DNA from: Pseudomonadota bacterium
GTDB lineage: Bacteria > Pseudomonadota > Gammaproteobacteria > Steroidobacterales > Steroidobacteraceae
Assembly (NCBI GenBank): GCA_021838635.1
Contig: JAKCDC010000018.1
Span: 1 to 51,796, forward strand
Reading direction: 5' to 3'
DNA: 51,796 bases
Positions 28,154 through 38,423 of this stretch are shown piece after piece. The notes under the pieces were generated by a model, which made no database searches, was not told the origin of the DNA, and was given only the letters and a program-made list of their open reading frames with translations. Within the stretch, counting starts at the first letter, position 1. The number at the start of each line of letters is the position of its first letter. The position numbers were made by a program, and so were the translations under genes.

Positions 28154-31100
28154 TTACCGGAACGATGCCGCCAGCCGGCCGAGCGGCGTATCGAGTCCGT
28201 ACAGGGGCGCGTGGGCGCGCCACTGACCGATCCAGTCGGCGAGCGCCTCAGGCAGCATGGGTCTGGCAATCACGTAACCCTGACCGTAGTCGGCCCCGAG
28301 CCGCGCGGCCATGTCGAGCATCTCAAGGCTCTCGAGCCCCTCCACGACGACCTCGAGTCCGATGCTCTGGGCCATGCGGATCAGCGAGCCGATGAACGGG
28401 ACGGTACGGATCGGCTCGGTGGTGGCGTAGCGCACCAGGTCCTGGTCGATTTTGACCCCCTTGAAGGGCAGCGTGCGCATCCGTTGCAGGCTGGAGTAAC
28501 CGGAGCCCAGGTCGTCCATGACCAGCTGCACGCCGAGTGTCGCCAGACGCGAGATGGCCGCATCGCGCTGAGCGACGATGCCGCTGTCGGCCTCCGACTC
28601 GAGCAGTTCGAGAAAGAGTCGGTGTGCGGGGATGGCGCCCTCGGCGAGGGCTTCCTCGATCCAGCGCGCGCACTCCGGCAAGACCAACACTGAGGGGGGC
28701 AGGTTCAATCCCGCGGCCAGACTGAGGCCCTCGCGATCCCATTGGGTGAGCCAGGCTACGGTTTGGCGCAGGCCCTTTCTGAACAGCGCCTGCAGCTCCT
28801 GCTTGGTGAAGGACGGCAGGAACGCCGCCGGACTGAGCAGCTGATCCCCGTCGCGAAGACGCGCCAGGACCTCGATTTTCAACACTTCGCGGCTCGGAAA
28901 TTGCACGATCGGCTGTACGACGATCTGCAGCTGGTCCTGGAACAGCAGATCGTGATAGCGCTGGCGTGTCGCGGTGTCGATCGGCGCCGCACCGGCGGTC
29001 TCGATGCGCACGAAGGCCGGGCCGATCATGTGCTGGATCGACTCCAGCCACATGTGCATCAAGGCGTTGGAAAATTGCCCGGGGTACCGGCCGAAGAGGC
29101 ACAGCACCACCAGCGCATGGCCTTGGGCATCGAGGATCGGCACGCAGGCTGCGCTGCGCACGCTATGCGGGGCTTGGCCATTCTGTGGTGCGTGCCGGCG
29201 CGATCCGACGATCCTGTCTTTGACGATCATCTGTCCGGACAGCCAGGCCTTGCGCCATTCGGCCGATACCTCGCCGATCAGATCCCCGGCCGGTGATCCG
29301 CCCGGCTCGTGGCCGTCGCGCGCTTCATCCGGAAAGCCCCCTTGGAATTCCGGGACGAACTGGTCGCTCTCGTCGGGCCGTCCAATCGCCACGCCATAGA
29401 TGCACGGCATCTCGCACAGATGCGCGGCAACGCGGGTGCCGAACTCCCCGTCCTGCAGCCACTGCTGCAGGTGGGTCTCGAGCCCGGTCATGTTCAGGAT
29501 TCGGGCTTGCTCGACGCTATCGCGGCCCGCACTTTGATGCTGGATCTCCTCGGCGAGCCGCGACTGCATGATGGAATCCAACGCCAAGCGCGCATCGACC
29601 CGCCAGGGAAGCCGTTGGCTCGCATGGCGCAGCAGCCGTCCATAGTCGTCAAGCGCTCCGATGATGTCGCTGTTGTCCAGCCCGATCATCGCGTGCATCT
29701 GGCCAATGTGCCGCGAGACGTGTGCATGCGTCTGCGGCTGCAGATCCGGGCCGATCAATCGCTTGACGTGCTCGGCTTGCAGTTCCTTCAGCCGCTCGAC
29801 CTCGGGTTCATCGAGCAGCGACAGGATGCGATTCGCCCCAGGCTGCGTTGCGAGGCGCTCGTAGAACAGCTCGACGAAGCGGGTCTCGAGCCCGGCCCAA
29901 AATGCAGCGGCCTTGCCGAGCAGGTCCCGGGCGGTGCTGCCGTAGGGATCGAGCGGCTTTTCCGCCGCGTGCTCCTCCAGGGCGAGCATCGCCGGACGCC
30001 ACCAGGTTTCCCGGTTGTACTTGTTGGTTTTCGCGGCATACATGGCCGCATCGGCCTGGCGAAGCAGGCCGTCGACGTCATCGCCATCGCCCGGGTAGAC
30101 GGCGACACCCATGCTCATCGCGATGTGCAACTGATCCTCAGGGCCGAGCGCAAAGGGCGTTTCGACAACCCGATGCAGGCGCTCGAGCGTGCGCTCGAGC
30201 GTCGGCGCGAGCGTTGCCGGATCCAGACCGTTGATGACCACGACCAGCTCATCGCCGGCCAGGCGCGCCAGGAAGTCGATCGGGCGCATGTGTTCCCTCA
30301 GGCGCAGGGCAAAGTCGCGCAGCAACTGATCGCCCGCCTGGTGGCCGAACTGATCATTCACGGGCTTGAAGTCATCCAGATCGAGAAAGCCGACGGCGAG
30401 GCTTCGGTGTTGCGCCTTCGCCGCCGCGATTTGCCCCGACAGGTGCCTCTCCAGCGCGAAGCGGTTCGGGAGTCCCGTGAGCGGATCGTGGTTGGCCTGC
30501 CATTCGAGCGTCTCGAATGCCCGCCGCCGCACCGAGACGTCCCGGAACACCACCACGCAGCCGCGCAACGCGCCGTTTTCGAAGAACATGGGCGAGGCGG
30601 AGCCTTCCATGAAGCAGCGAGTGCCGTCGCGCCGCTCCAGGAGATGGTCGCTCGAGAGCTCGATCGTCTGGCGGTGCGCGAGGACTTCGGCGATGACGTC
30701 GTGCAGGTCCTGCTGCGCGTCGTGGCGGCGTACGCGCAAGATCTCCCGGGACGGTCGCGAGATCGCCTCGGCGGCGGTCCAACCGGTCAGCTCGCAGGCC
30801 TTGGCGTTCAGGTACGTGATGGCGCCAAGGGCGGTGGCGGTGAGCACACCGTCCTCGATGGAGGCGAGCGACACTCGGGCGAGCTCACGCTCCTCGTAGA
30901 GCTGTTGGGCGAGTTCCCGTTCGCGGTGGCGCAGGTCGATCCGGTCGAGTCCATGCGAGATGTCGCGTGCGAGCGAGGTCAGCGTCTCGCGCAGCTCGTG
31001 ATCGAAGATCCCGGAGCGCGCATGATAGACGGTGAAAATCGCCCAAACTTTCCCGTTGCGCGAGATCGGCAGAGCGACGCTGGCATCGAGGTTGTAGTGG

Positions 31101-31828
31101 CGTGCGCGCTCGCGCCAGTGTTCCACGTGCTCGGTGGACTCGAACGACTGATTGAAGCGCGGTGTGCCGTCGCGCCAGGTATTCCCGGTCGGCCCGCGCC
31201 CTTGCGGCAGGTCCGGATCGGTCCTGACATCGATCCCCTCGAGGTACTGAACTGCCCGTCCCGAGGCGGCCAGGATGCTGAAGCGGCCGGTGTCGTCGGG
31301 TTTGCCGATCCAGGCGAGCTCCAGGTGGGCGTGACGGACGGCAAGATCGCACAGCGGCTGGAACAGCGACGCATCATCCGCGCTGCTCGCGACCAGATGA
31401 TTGATCGCGGCGTGCAGCGTATTGAAGTCGGCGAGCCGGATCAGCCGGGTGATGTCGACCTGGGTGCTGATGAAGCCCTCCAGGGTGCCGTCCTGGGCGT
31501 AGAACGGCCGGCATGAGATCTGAACCCAGTAGATCAGGCCATTCTTCGCGTAATTGGCGATGGTCGTCTCGAACGGCTGCTGCTGCGCGATCGCCGTGCC
31601 CATCAATACGATGGCTTCGGGGGAACTTTCCGGGCCCTGCAGCAGTTCGCTCGGCTTGCGGCCGATGAACTCCGCGTGACTGTAGCCGCTGATCTGTTCG
31701 ATTTCCTTGTTGATCCAGATGGTGCGGCCGACCGGATCGGTGATGATGACGCCGTTGGTCGTGTTCTCGGCGACCAGATCCGCCAGTCGATTGCTGAGGG
31801 AGGCCGTCACGCCATAGTCGTTCATCAA
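28154..31828 (-). CDS. Multi-sensor c-di-GMP protein: PAS-GAF-PAS-GGDEF-globin-GAF-EAL
   Basis: The 1224-residue cytoplasmic protein has PAS 1 at about 10-130, GAF 1 at about 135-295, and PAS 2 at about 310-440. GGDEF spans about 445-605, with signature AGDEL at 524-528 in place of GGDEF. An all-helical globin-like domain spans about 635-790, with IGQMHAMIGL around His712 as candidate proximal haem ligand. A GAF-like domain lies at about 790-945 and EAL at about 955-1210. The EAL site looks complete: E986 (EVL), N1042, E1074, D1105/D1106 (DDLGSGYS), K1126, E1163 and Q1183. It is therefore probably an active phosphodiesterase; cyclase activity is uncertain. The globin-like segment may sense O2 or NO. 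No membrane segment. Confidence 0.9.
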   Translation of the reverse strand: MMNDYGVTASLSNRLADLVAENTTNGVIITDPVGRTIWINKEIEQISGYSHAEFIGRKPSELLQGPESSPEAIVLMGTAIAQQQPFETTIANYAKNGLIYWVQISCRPFYAQDGTLEGFISTQVDITRLIRLADFNTLHAAINHLVASSADDASLFQPLCDLAVRHAHLELAWIGKPDDTGRFSILAASGRAVQYLEGIDVRTDPDLPQGRGPTGNTWRDGTPRFNQSFESTEHVEHWRERARHYNLDASVALPISRNGKVWAIFTVYHARSGIFDHELRETLTSLARDISHGLDRIDLRHRERELAQQLYEERELARVSLASIEDGVLTATALGAITYLNAKACELTGWTAAEAISRPSREILRVRRHDAQQDLHDVIAEVLAHRQTIELSSDHLLERRDGTRCFMEGSASPMFFENGALRGCVVVFRDVSVRRRAFETLEWQANHDPLTGLPNRFALERHLSGQIAAAKAQHRSLAVGFLDLDDFKPVNDQFGHQAGDQLLRDFALRLREHMRPIDFLARLAGDELVVVINGLDPATLAPTLERTLERLHRVVETPFALGPEDQLHIAMSMGVAVYPGDGDDVDGLLRQADAAMYAAKTNKYNRETWWRPAMLALEEHAAEKPLDPYGSTARDLLGKAAAFWAGLETRFVELFYERLATQPGANRILSLLDEPEVERLKELQAEHVKRLIGPDLQPQTHAHVSRHIGQMHAMIGLDNSDIIGALDDYGRLLRHASQRLPWRVDARLALDSIMQSRLAEEIQHQSAGRDSVEQARILNMTGLETHLQQWLQDGEFGTRVAAHLCEMPCIYGVAIGRPDESDQFVPEFQGGFPDEARDGHEPGGSPAGDLIGEVSAEWRKAWLSGQMIVKDRIVGSRRHAPQNGQAPHSVRSAACVPILDAQGHALVVLCLFGRYPGQFSNALMHMWLESIQHMIGPAFVRIETAGAAPIDTATRQRYHDLLFQDQLQIVVQPIVQFPSREVLKIEVLARLRDGDQLLSPAAFLPSFTKQELQALFRKGLRQTVAWLTQWDREGLSLAAGLNLPPSVLVLPECARWIEEALAEGAIPAHRLFLELLESEADSGIVAQRDAAISRLATLGVQLVMDDLGSGYSSLQRMRTLPFKGVKIDQDLVRYATTEPIRTVPFIGSLIRMAQSIGLEVVVEGLESLEMLDMAARLGADYGQGYVIARPMLPEALADWIGQWRAHAPLYGLDTPLGRLAASFR

Positions 31829-32133
31829 GCATATGCCTCTTGATGCGCGGTGCCCGTGCAGGCACCCGGTTCAGATCCACCTGTGCGCTCCGTGACGCGT
31901 CCCGTTCCCGCGCGGCGCGCCCGGCCCACAGGAGCGCATGAAATCCCTGCTGGAGGATCCATGGCGCGCCATCCCTGCTGCCGAACAGTCTAGCCGAAGG
32001 CTGATCTGTGGTCTCATGTTAGTGGGAAATTCGTGACTCTCTTGTCAAGGTCACGGTCGATGGGTGTGCGCCAATCGGCGGTTCCGGGACGCGGCGTCGG
32101 CACCCCGAGGGGTCAGCTAAACGCGGTGGGGTT
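31829..32133. other. Intergenic region upstream of the c-di-GMP gene
   Basis: No gene is visible. Read on the minus strand, a perfect TTGACA (32048-32043) is followed, 17-21 bp later, by weak -10 candidates (CACTAA or TAACAT). This is the most likely promoter for the c-di-GMP gene, whose 5' leader would be about 190 bases long. A small ACCCC/GGGGT palindrome after arsN2 has no U-run. Confidence 0.4.
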
Positions 32134-32568
32134 CTAGAGCGTCTTGCGCAGACAGGTGGCGCTATGCGGGCACAACGCAGCGAATTCCGGGCTCGCCCGC
32201 ACGGCCTGCGGGGCCTGCGCGCGCGCGATCACCTCGTAGTCGAGCCCGGTGAAGAACGCTTCTGCGGTCTCGGTGAGCAACACGATCTGGAGCAGGCCCG
32301 CAGCGCGCGCCTGACGTTCCAGGGCCTTCACCAGCCGGTGCCCGAGGCCGCACCCGCGCCACGCCGGGGCGACTGCGAGGGAACGCAGCAGCGCGGTTTC
32401 GGCATGGATCTCCAGCGCGCCGGTGCCGGCCAGTTCGGTCCCGGCGTCCGCCACCAGGAACGTCGGCCGCGAGTCGCGCAGGTCTGCCGTGGGTAGCGCG
32501 GCGGCCTCGAGCAGCGCACGGATGGCGTCTGAGTCACTCCCCGTCGCGGCGCGGATCAGAGGGGTCAC
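32134..32568 (-). CDS. arsN2: ArsN2-like GNAT acetyltransferase
   Basis: The 144-residue GNAT protein has the acetyl-CoA loop [18 protein letters not shown] and the ending [18 protein letters not shown]. This Cys-containing ending is characteristic of proteins annotated as arsenic-resistance N-acetyltransferase ArsN2. No other ars gene (arsR, arsC, arsB, acr3) is present, so a role in arsenic resistance is not supported by context. It starts with GTG at 32568, overlapping the mutS stop by 4 bp (GTGA), so it should be translated from the mutS message. Confidence 0.8.
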   Translation of the reverse strand: MTPLIRAATGSDSDAIRALLEAAALPTADLRDSRPTFLVADAGTELAGTGALEIHAETALLRSLAVAPAWRGCGLGHRLVKALERQARAAGLLQIVLLTETAEAFFTGLDYEVIARAQAPQAVRASPEFAALCPHSATCLRKTL

Positions 32569-35150
32569 GGGGCGGTGTCCGTGCCTTCCTCGAGCAGCTG
32601 GCGCAGGCGATAGAGCGCCTCGAGCGCCGCTCTGGGGGTGAGCGTGTCCGGGTCGAGCGCCCCCAGTGCGCTGCGCAGCGGATCGGGCGGCGGCTCGGGC
32701 GCCGTGGCGAACAGCGGCAGCTCGCGCTGCGGCTGCAGCGCCGATTCGTGCGTATCGCGCTGCGCCTCGAGCGAGCGGAGGTATTCGCGCGCCTGGGTGA
32801 TCACCTCGCGGGGCACGCCAGCGAGCTGCGCGACCTGCAGTCCGTAGCTGCGGTTGGCCGGCCCCTCCTTGACCGCATGCAGGAACACGATCCCCTCGCC
32901 GTGCTCGGTGGCATCCAGGTGCACGTTGGCACAGCCGTCGATTTCCCTCGCCAGGCCCGTCAATTCGAAGTAATGGGTCGCGAACAGGGTGAATGCCCTC
33001 AGACGCGTGCCGATGTGCCGTGCCATGGCCCAGGCGAGCGACAGGCCGTCGAACGTACTGGTGCCGCGGCCGATCTCGTCCATCAGGATCAGGCTGCGCG
33101 GTCCGGCGTTATGCAGGATGTTGGCCGCCTCGGTCATCTCCACCATGAACGTGGAGCGGCCACCGGCCAGATCGTCCGCCGCGCCGATGCGCGTGAAGAT
33201 GCGGTCCACGGGGCCGAGCCGCGCCTCGACGGCCGGCACGTAGCTGCCGATGTGCGCCAGGATCACGATGATCGCGGTCTGGCGCATGTACGTGGATTTA
33301 CCGCCCATGTTCGGGCCGGTGATGACCAGCATCCGCCGCGCATCATCGAGCGCCAGGTCGTTCGGCACGAAGGCCCCCGCGGCGAAGCGCTCCACCACCG
33401 GGTGACGGCCGGCGCGGATGCCGATCGTCGGGGTGTCGGTGAGCTCAGGGGCGCTCCACTCGAGCGCGCCGGCGCGCTCGGCGAGCGCCCCGAGCGCGTC
33501 GATTTCCGCGAGCGCCCCGGCCGTCTCCTGCAGGGCGGGCAGCTGCTCGATCAGCCGCGTGAGTACCGCCTCGTAGAGCTCCTTCTCGCGCCCGAGCGCG
33601 CGCTCACGAGCCCCGAGCACTTTGTCCTCAAAACCCTTCAGCTCCGGGGTGATGAAGCGCTCGGCGGACTTCACCGTCTGGCGCCGCCGGTACTCCTGCG
33701 GTGCACGCTCGGCATCCTTGCGCGGGATTTCGATGAAAAACCCCTGGACGCGGTTGTAGCCGAGCTTCAGGGATGCGATCCCGGTGCGTTCGCGCTCCCG
33801 CCGCTCGAGCTCGAGCAGAAATTCGTCGGTGTGTGTGGCGATGCGCCGTAGCTCATCGAGCTCGGGGTCGTAGCCCGCCGCAATGACGTCCCCGTCGCGC
33901 AGGAACGTCGCGGGCTCCTCGGCGATCGCCCGGCGGAGCAGCTCGATCTCGGCCTCGTGCGTGCCCATCCGCGCGCGGGTCTGGGCGATGAGCGGGGAGT
34001 CGATCCGCTCCAGCGCGGCCTGGACCGGGGAGAGCGCGGCGAGCGAGGCGCGCAGCTGCGTCAGATCGCGCGGGCGGGCCGAGCGCAGCGCCACGCGCGA
34101 GAGGATGCGCTCGACGTCCCCGACGCTGCGCAGCCGCTCGCGCAGCTCCTCGAACGCGCGGCCCTCGAGCAGCGCCCCGATGGCCTGATAGCGTTGACGC
34201 AGGGCCTGCGGATCAGTGATTGGCCGGTTCAGCCAACGGCGCAGCTGCCGCGAGCCCATCGTCGTGGCGCACACATCGAGCACCGCGAACAGCGTCGCAT
34301 CCTCGCGGCCGGTGAGACTGGTGTCGAGCTCCAGGTTGCGGCGCGTGGCCGCATCGATCATGAGTCCCTCGCCGCGCTCCTCGACCGTCAGCCCGCGAAT
34401 GTGCGGCAGCGCGCTCTTCTGAGTGTCGCGGACGTATTGCAGCAGTGCGCCCGCGGCGGCAATCGCCAGCGGCAGCTCATCGGCCCCGAAGCCCTTGAGG
34501 TCGAGCGTGCCGAGCTGGTCGGTGAGCAGCCGCGAGGCGCTGGCGAGCTCGAAGTGCCAGGGCGGGCGGCTGCGCAGCGCCGCGCCGGTGCGTAGCGCCT
34601 CGCGCGAATCCTCGGCCACCAGCAGCTCAGCGGGCTTCAGGCGCTCGAGCTCCGCCTCGAGCGCCCCGACACCGCTCGATTGCAGGACGGTGAAGCGGCC
34701 GGCCGCCAGGTCGAGCCAGGCGAGTCCGAAGCGATCCCCGTCGCGCGCCACCGCGCCGACCAGCGTGTCCTGGCGCTCCTCGAGCAGCGCCGCATCCGTC
34801 ACCGTCCCCGGGGTGACGATGCGGACCACCTCGCGCTCCACGGGTCCCTTGGACTTCAACGGATCGCCCCTCTGTTCGCAGATGGCCACGCTCTCGCCCT
34901 TGCGCACCAGCCGCTGCAGGTAGGACTCCACACTGTGCGCCGGCACGCCGGCCATCGGGATCGGCTGACCCGCCGACTGTCCGCGTGAGGTGAGCGTGAT
35001 GTCCAGCAGCGCCGCGGCGCGGCGCGCGTCCTCGTAGAACATCTCGTAGAAATCGCCCATACGGTAAAAGAGCAGCATGTCCGGGTGGCTGCTCTTGATG
35101 CGCAGATACTGCTGCATCATCGGCGTGTGGGCATTCGCTAAATCATTCAA
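32565..35150 (-). CDS. mutS: DNA mismatch repair protein MutS
   Basis: It is 861 residues from a TTG at 35150 (E. coli 853), whose product begins [20 protein letters not shown], matching the E. coli start region ([13 protein letters not shown]). The mismatch-reading Phe motif is [11 protein letters not shown]. The connector, core and clamp regions are full length. The ATPase has Walker [10 protein letters not shown], Walker [14 protein letters not shown] and a C-terminal helix-turn-helix. The 110 residues open further upstream are Arg-rich, unlike MutS, and are rejected. No mutL nearby. The weak TTG start may keep expression low. Confidence 0.95.
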   Translation of the reverse strand: MNDLANAHTPMMQQYLRIKSSHPDMLLFYRMGDFYEMFYEDARRAAALLDITLTSRGQSAGQPIPMAGVPAHSVESYLQRLVRKGESVAICEQRGDPLKSKGPVEREVVRIVTPGTVTDAALLEERQDTLVGAVARDGDRFGLAWLDLAAGRFTVLQSSGVGALEAELERLKPAELLVAEDSREALRTGAALRSRPPWHFELASASRLLTDQLGTLDLKGFGADELPLAIAAAGALLQYVRDTQKSALPHIRGLTVEERGEGLMIDAATRRNLELDTSLTGREDATLFAVLDVCATTMGSRQLRRWLNRPITDPQALRQRYQAIGALLEGRAFEELRERLRSVGDVERILSRVALRSARPRDLTQLRASLAALSPVQAALERIDSPLIAQTRARMGTHEAEIELLRRAIAEEPATFLRDGDVIAAGYDPELDELRRIATHTDEFLLELERRERERTGIASLKLGYNRVQGFFIEIPRKDAERAPQEYRRRQTVKSAERFITPELKGFEDKVLGARERALGREKELYEAVLTRLIEQLPALQETAGALAEIDALGALAERAGALEWSAPELTDTPTIGIRAGRHPVVERFAAGAFVPNDLALDDARRMLVITGPNMGGKSTYMRQTAIIVILAHIGSYVPAVEARLGPVDRIFTRIGAADDLAGGRSTFMVEMTEAANILHNAGPRSLILMDEIGRGTSTFDGLSLAWAMARHIGTRLRAFTLFATHYFELTGLAREIDGCANVHLDATEHGEGIVFLHAVKEGPANRSYGLQVAQLAGVPREVITQAREYLRSLEAQRDTHESALQPQRELPLFATAPEPPPDPLRSALGALDPDTLTPRAALEALYRLRQLLEEGTDTAP

Positions 35151-35870
35151 AGACGGGCTATCCAGATGCCGTGGCGGTGAGTCGCGCAGATTAACCCGGT
35201 GTCTGCCGAAGTGCGAGAGCCGGGACCGGAACGGCCCGGACCCGCGCCGCAGGGTTTTTCGGGCGCGGCGCAGGGACTGACGGCGGCGGCATTGCCGGGC
35301 GCACGCAGCGGCGACGGATCGAGCGCAGAGCCCTCCGGTGAGGCCGTCTGCGCAGGGCTCTGATACGACGTCAGAGTTGATGTCGCATCGGAATGCGCAG
35401 TGGGGCGTTCGCTGGAGTCGGGTGTTATGTTCTGCTCGTTGCCTTTTGATACCGGCGGTGATATACCCGCGCATGGCCACGCCGAGGGACTGTGAGCGAG
35501 CCTGCCGCAGGCGCGACTTTCGGAGCGCGGCGCCGACGCGCGTGTCGGTTCGACTTCCTAGAAGTTCTCACATGGTCTGCAATGCGGCGCGGGCGCGACC
35601 GCGCGAGGCGGCCCATCAGGTCCCACGGGGTCCAGCGCGCACCCTGCGGAATTCCTCGGCCCCAGGAGACGCCGCCGGCGAAATCGCGGCCGCAGGCGGG
35701 TCCCTGAGTGTGCGCGGGGCGCTCGATCAACGCCGCTGCGCGCCGAACCGTGCAACGGCTTCACGACACATCGGACTCACCTCCGCTTACGCGCTGGCCG
35801 CAACAGTGCGATGAGGGGAGTCGGGCAACAATGTCGATTCTGAACGCACCTATGGGAAGGAATCTGTGCC
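35151..35870. other. Long intergenic region between mutS and a small lipoprotein gene
   Basis: I see no convincing gene. Open frames on both strands have Arg/Ala/Pro-rich compositions typical of random high-GC frames. The segment should hold the mutS promoter (minus strand) and the promoter of the lipoprotein gene (plus strand). Confidence 0.5.
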
Positions 35871-36209
35871 ATGAACAAAATGCATCCGTCTCTGGTCCTC
35901 GCCGTCTCCGTGCTGTTGGCAAGCTGCGCGCAGCCACCGTTTGGCAATACCCAGGCGCTCACTGCCGAGGCGCATCGTTTCGGTGTTTCCAGAGGCCTTC
36001 TGCTGCGCGCCGAGAGTGCCGGGTATTTCCCGCGCATCCGTCACGGCCAGACGGCGTTTTGCACCCATCAATCCGCCTTTTCTTACATTCCGCGGCTGCA
36101 ATGTTTTGACACGAGTGCGATCGAGGGCCGTCTGCAGCAGCAAGCGAGGTTCCGCCGATCCGTACGCAATGCGGTCAGATCCTCGCCCACATCCTCATCC
36201 ACGGGGTGA
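35871..36209 (+). CDS. Small lipoprotein, function unknown
   Basis: The 112-residue protein has a lipoprotein signal (MHPSLVLAVSVLLASC, lipobox LASC with Cys at about 19). The mature part contains LLRAESAGYFPRIRHGQTAFC, a spacing of Gly, Arg and Cys that I associate with a family of small proteobacterial lipoproteins (Gly-Tyr, R-x-GQT-x-C). The C-terminus is Ser/Arg-rich. ATG preceded by GGAAGGA at a good distance. No partner gene; it lies at the left edge of the accessory pocket around hipBA. Confidence 0.6.
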   Translation: MNKMHPSLVLAVSVLLASCAQPPFGNTQALTAEAHRFGVSRGLLLRAESAGYFPRIRHGQTAFCTHQSAFSYIPRLQCFDTSAIEGRLQQQARFRRSVRNAVRSSPTSSSTG

Positions 36210-36279
36210 GCGCTGTCGGGCCAGGCGCCCAATCCGCGTGACGGATCGATGGCTTGCGCATGCGGTGGTCGCGCCCACA

Positions 36280-36600
36280 AAGGAGGTGCGCCGTCGCGGC
36301 GCGTCTCGCGCTCGAACCGCAACACCGTCGCGAGCAGCGGCGTCATCGGTAAAAAAATAGAAGGCATGGACGCCACCGGAGTCCGCAAACACGAGGGTGG
36401 CGATCGGCGAGCCGAGCCTGCCGTCGAGTGTGGCGCGGCGTGATCCGGCTGGAAGGTCCTACGGAACCGATGCCGTGCACGTGCTGTCGGGAGCCGCTCA
36501 GTGCGGGGCAAAGTCTGGGGACTCACAACGGCCTGTTGGTCGTATCGGGGACGCGAGCGGCGCCCATGAGTCCGGCATCGCCGAAGTCCAAAAATCGGCC
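36280..36600 (-). pseudogene. Decayed 3' fragment of an MFS transporter gene
   Basis: The plus-strand text at about 36285-36430 closely matches 38455-38600, the 3' end of the intact MFS gene, in the same orientation (shared blocks include GTCTCGCG, GCAGCGTCATCGG and AAAAATAGAAGGC). On the minus strand it encodes LGSPIATLVFADSGGVHAFYF versus LGSRITAIVFARFGGIHAFYF in the intact protein. A 5-base deletion beside the A-run (GGTAAAAAAATAG versus GGCACCAGCGAAAAATAG) shifts the frame; the downstream part PMTPLLATVLRFERETRR then continues in another frame. Upstream similarity fades by about 36600. Clearly non-functional. Confidence 0.72.
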
Positions 36601-36619
36601 GCTGGGCTGCCACCGATAG

Positions 36620-36762
36620 CGCCCTAACGAGGGTAGTTATTGAACGTAAGTATCTCTAATAAGGGTGTTTAGGTCATTCGGACTTGACTTTGAGGTACTC
36701 AAGTGTGATGACTACCCTGTTATGGGTGCTTATAACATTTTAAGCGCTTATTCTGGGTTGTT
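36620..36762 (+). promoter_or_regulatory. AT-rich control region of the frameshifted hipBA locus
   Basis: This stretch is much less GC-rich than its surroundings. It contains three imperfect repeats of the type TTATNNGGGTGNTTA (near 36658, 36719 and 36751), an inverted pair GGGTAGT (near 36631) and ACTACCC (36710-36716), the palindrome TAAGCGCTTA, and a candidate promoter TTGAGG-17-TACCCT (36690-36718). HipB proteins bind several short operators before their own gene, so these are plausible sites. Confidence 0.45.
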
Positions 36763-37076
36763 ATGAAGCGATATCCCCTGCCAGATCCGGTCCGCCGTGC
36801 GCTCGAAAAACTCGGCCGGGATCTCTCGCTCGCCGCCGCATCTCGCAAGCCTCTTTGGCTGAACGAAGTGGCATTGCGGTGAACACGGTTCGGCGGCTGG
36901 AAAGGGGGGTGCCCAGCGGCTCGATCGAGCATCTCGCCCGTATCCTTCACGTGCTGGGCGAGCTCGAACGGTTCGAGACACTGCTCGACACCGGCACGGA
37001 CGAGGTCGGACTCATGATGATGGACGAGCGTCTCCCTCAGCGCATTCGGGTCCGACAATCGAAGGGTGCGCTGTGA
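36763..37076 (+). pseudogene. HipB-like antitoxin gene, frameshifted
   Basis: The ATG at 36763 opens MKRYPLPDPVRRALEKLGRD, then LSLA, but this frame soon ends at a TGA (36880-36882). The rest of an XRE-type helix-turn-helix lies in another frame: RRISQASLAERSGIAVNTVR, then RLERGVPSGSIEHLARIL and DERLPQRIRVRQ up to 37076. A single-base indel near 36830-36845 would restore one protein of about 104 residues, the usual HipB size. A TTG at 36855 could still give a 73-residue fragment lacking the first helices. It ends GTGA over the hipA start. Confidence 0.7.
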
Positions 37077-38354
37077 GTGTGCGACCGCTCAGGCAGCAGG
37101 CCGAGGTCGTCATGGGTGCCAGAGCCTCGGCGGTCGGCCAGCTCACCTTCGTTCGCGAGGGACGCCGCGAATACTCTGCCTTTTGTTATGCGTCCGAGTG
37201 GCTGCGCTCGCGCGATCGCTTCGAAGTCTCGCCTGATTTACCACCGCGAGGGGGGGGTGTGACCCGTCGCGTGCCGAGCACATTTGACTCGCCGCTTCCA
37301 TTTGCGCTCGCCGACACTGCGCCAGACGCATGGGGGGCGCGCATCATCCGCCGTGCGCACGCGAAGCGTCGCGCCCAAGACCCGACTCTTGCGCCGCTGA
37401 CGGCGTTCGACCATCTAGTGTCGGTCGATGACTTCAGTCGCGTTGGGGCGCTGCGCCTGGTCGATTCGAAGGGTCAGTTCCTTCACTCCGGCGCAGATCA
37501 CCGCACGCCCCCCCCTCTTTGAACTTGGCAAGATTGCCGTCGCCGCACACAGGGTCGAAGCGGGAAGCGACACGGGGGCGGATCTGTCCTATCTTCTGGG
37601 TAAGGCAACGTCCCTCGGTGGATTGCGGCCGAAGTGCACGATCCTCGAGGAGGACGGTGCTCTTGCGATCGGTAAATTCGCGAGCCTCCAGGATGAACGG
37701 TCGATCGTTCGTGGCGAGGTCCTTGCCCTGAGGCTCCTGGCACATGCCGGCAGCCAAGTCGCGCGCGCCCGAGTGGTCACCGTCGATGGCGCCGAGGTCG
37801 CCATCGTGCGTCGCTTTGATCGCGACGGCGAGGGCGCGCGAATCCCCTACCTCTCCGGCGGGACGCCGCTTCAGTGCCGTCGCGATGAGGATCGCGCATA
37901 CTCCGAGCTGGCCGATGCGATCCGAAGGATCGGTGCCGCACCTGCCGTTGATCTGCGCGAACTGTGGAGGCGACTGGTCATTAATTTCTTGATCACCAAC
38001 GTGGACGACCATCTGTGGAACGTCGGCCTTCTGTACGCGGGTGACGGGAAATGGCGCTTGGCGCCTGCTTTCGACGTCGACCCGTTCCCCGACGAGGCAC
38101 GGGAGTTGAAGACGTGGTTGAGTGAGGCGTCCGGTCCGATCACGTCGCTCGAGCAGCTGCTGAGCGAAGCACCCTATTTCGGTCTCACCCACGCCGAGGG
38201 CGGGGAACTCCTCGGTACCGTTGCTTTGAAGTTGGCTCAATGGAGGGAAATTGCCAGTGCCCGGGACGTGGGGCTCACCGATGCCGATATCGCACAGTTC
38301 GCGCCAGCCTTTGAGCATGATGATGCTCGTGCTGCGCGGGCGTTGGCCCATTGA
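37073..38354 (+). pseudogene. HipA-type toxin kinase gene, frameshifted in a run of eight C
   Basis: The first part (37073 to about 37508) reads as the HipA N-terminal domain: VVMGARASAVGQLTFVREGR, then SPLPFALADTAPDAWGARII. It ends in frame at a stop after DHRTPPPL. The remainder continues one frame away as LFELGKIAVAAHRVEAG. It contains kinase elements AIVRRFDRDGEG, FLITNVDDHLWN (catalytic N-x-D-x-H) and WRLAPAFDVDPF. The break is at a run of eight C (37508-37515); seven C would restore a single protein of about 426 residues. A run of eight G (37250-37257) lies earlier in the gene, in frame. Mutation, phase variation or an assembly error are all possible. Confidence 0.75.
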
Positions 38355-38423
38355 GCGGGCGGGCGCATCCGGCGTGCCCCGTCGAGGAGTGCAGCGGGGC
38401 GCGCTTCGCAGGCAGAAGGCACG

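Noticed and set aside
35151..35480. A 110-residue N-terminal extension of MutS
   Set aside because: The composition is unlike MutS and the family start AHTPMMQQY lies just after the TTG at 35150.
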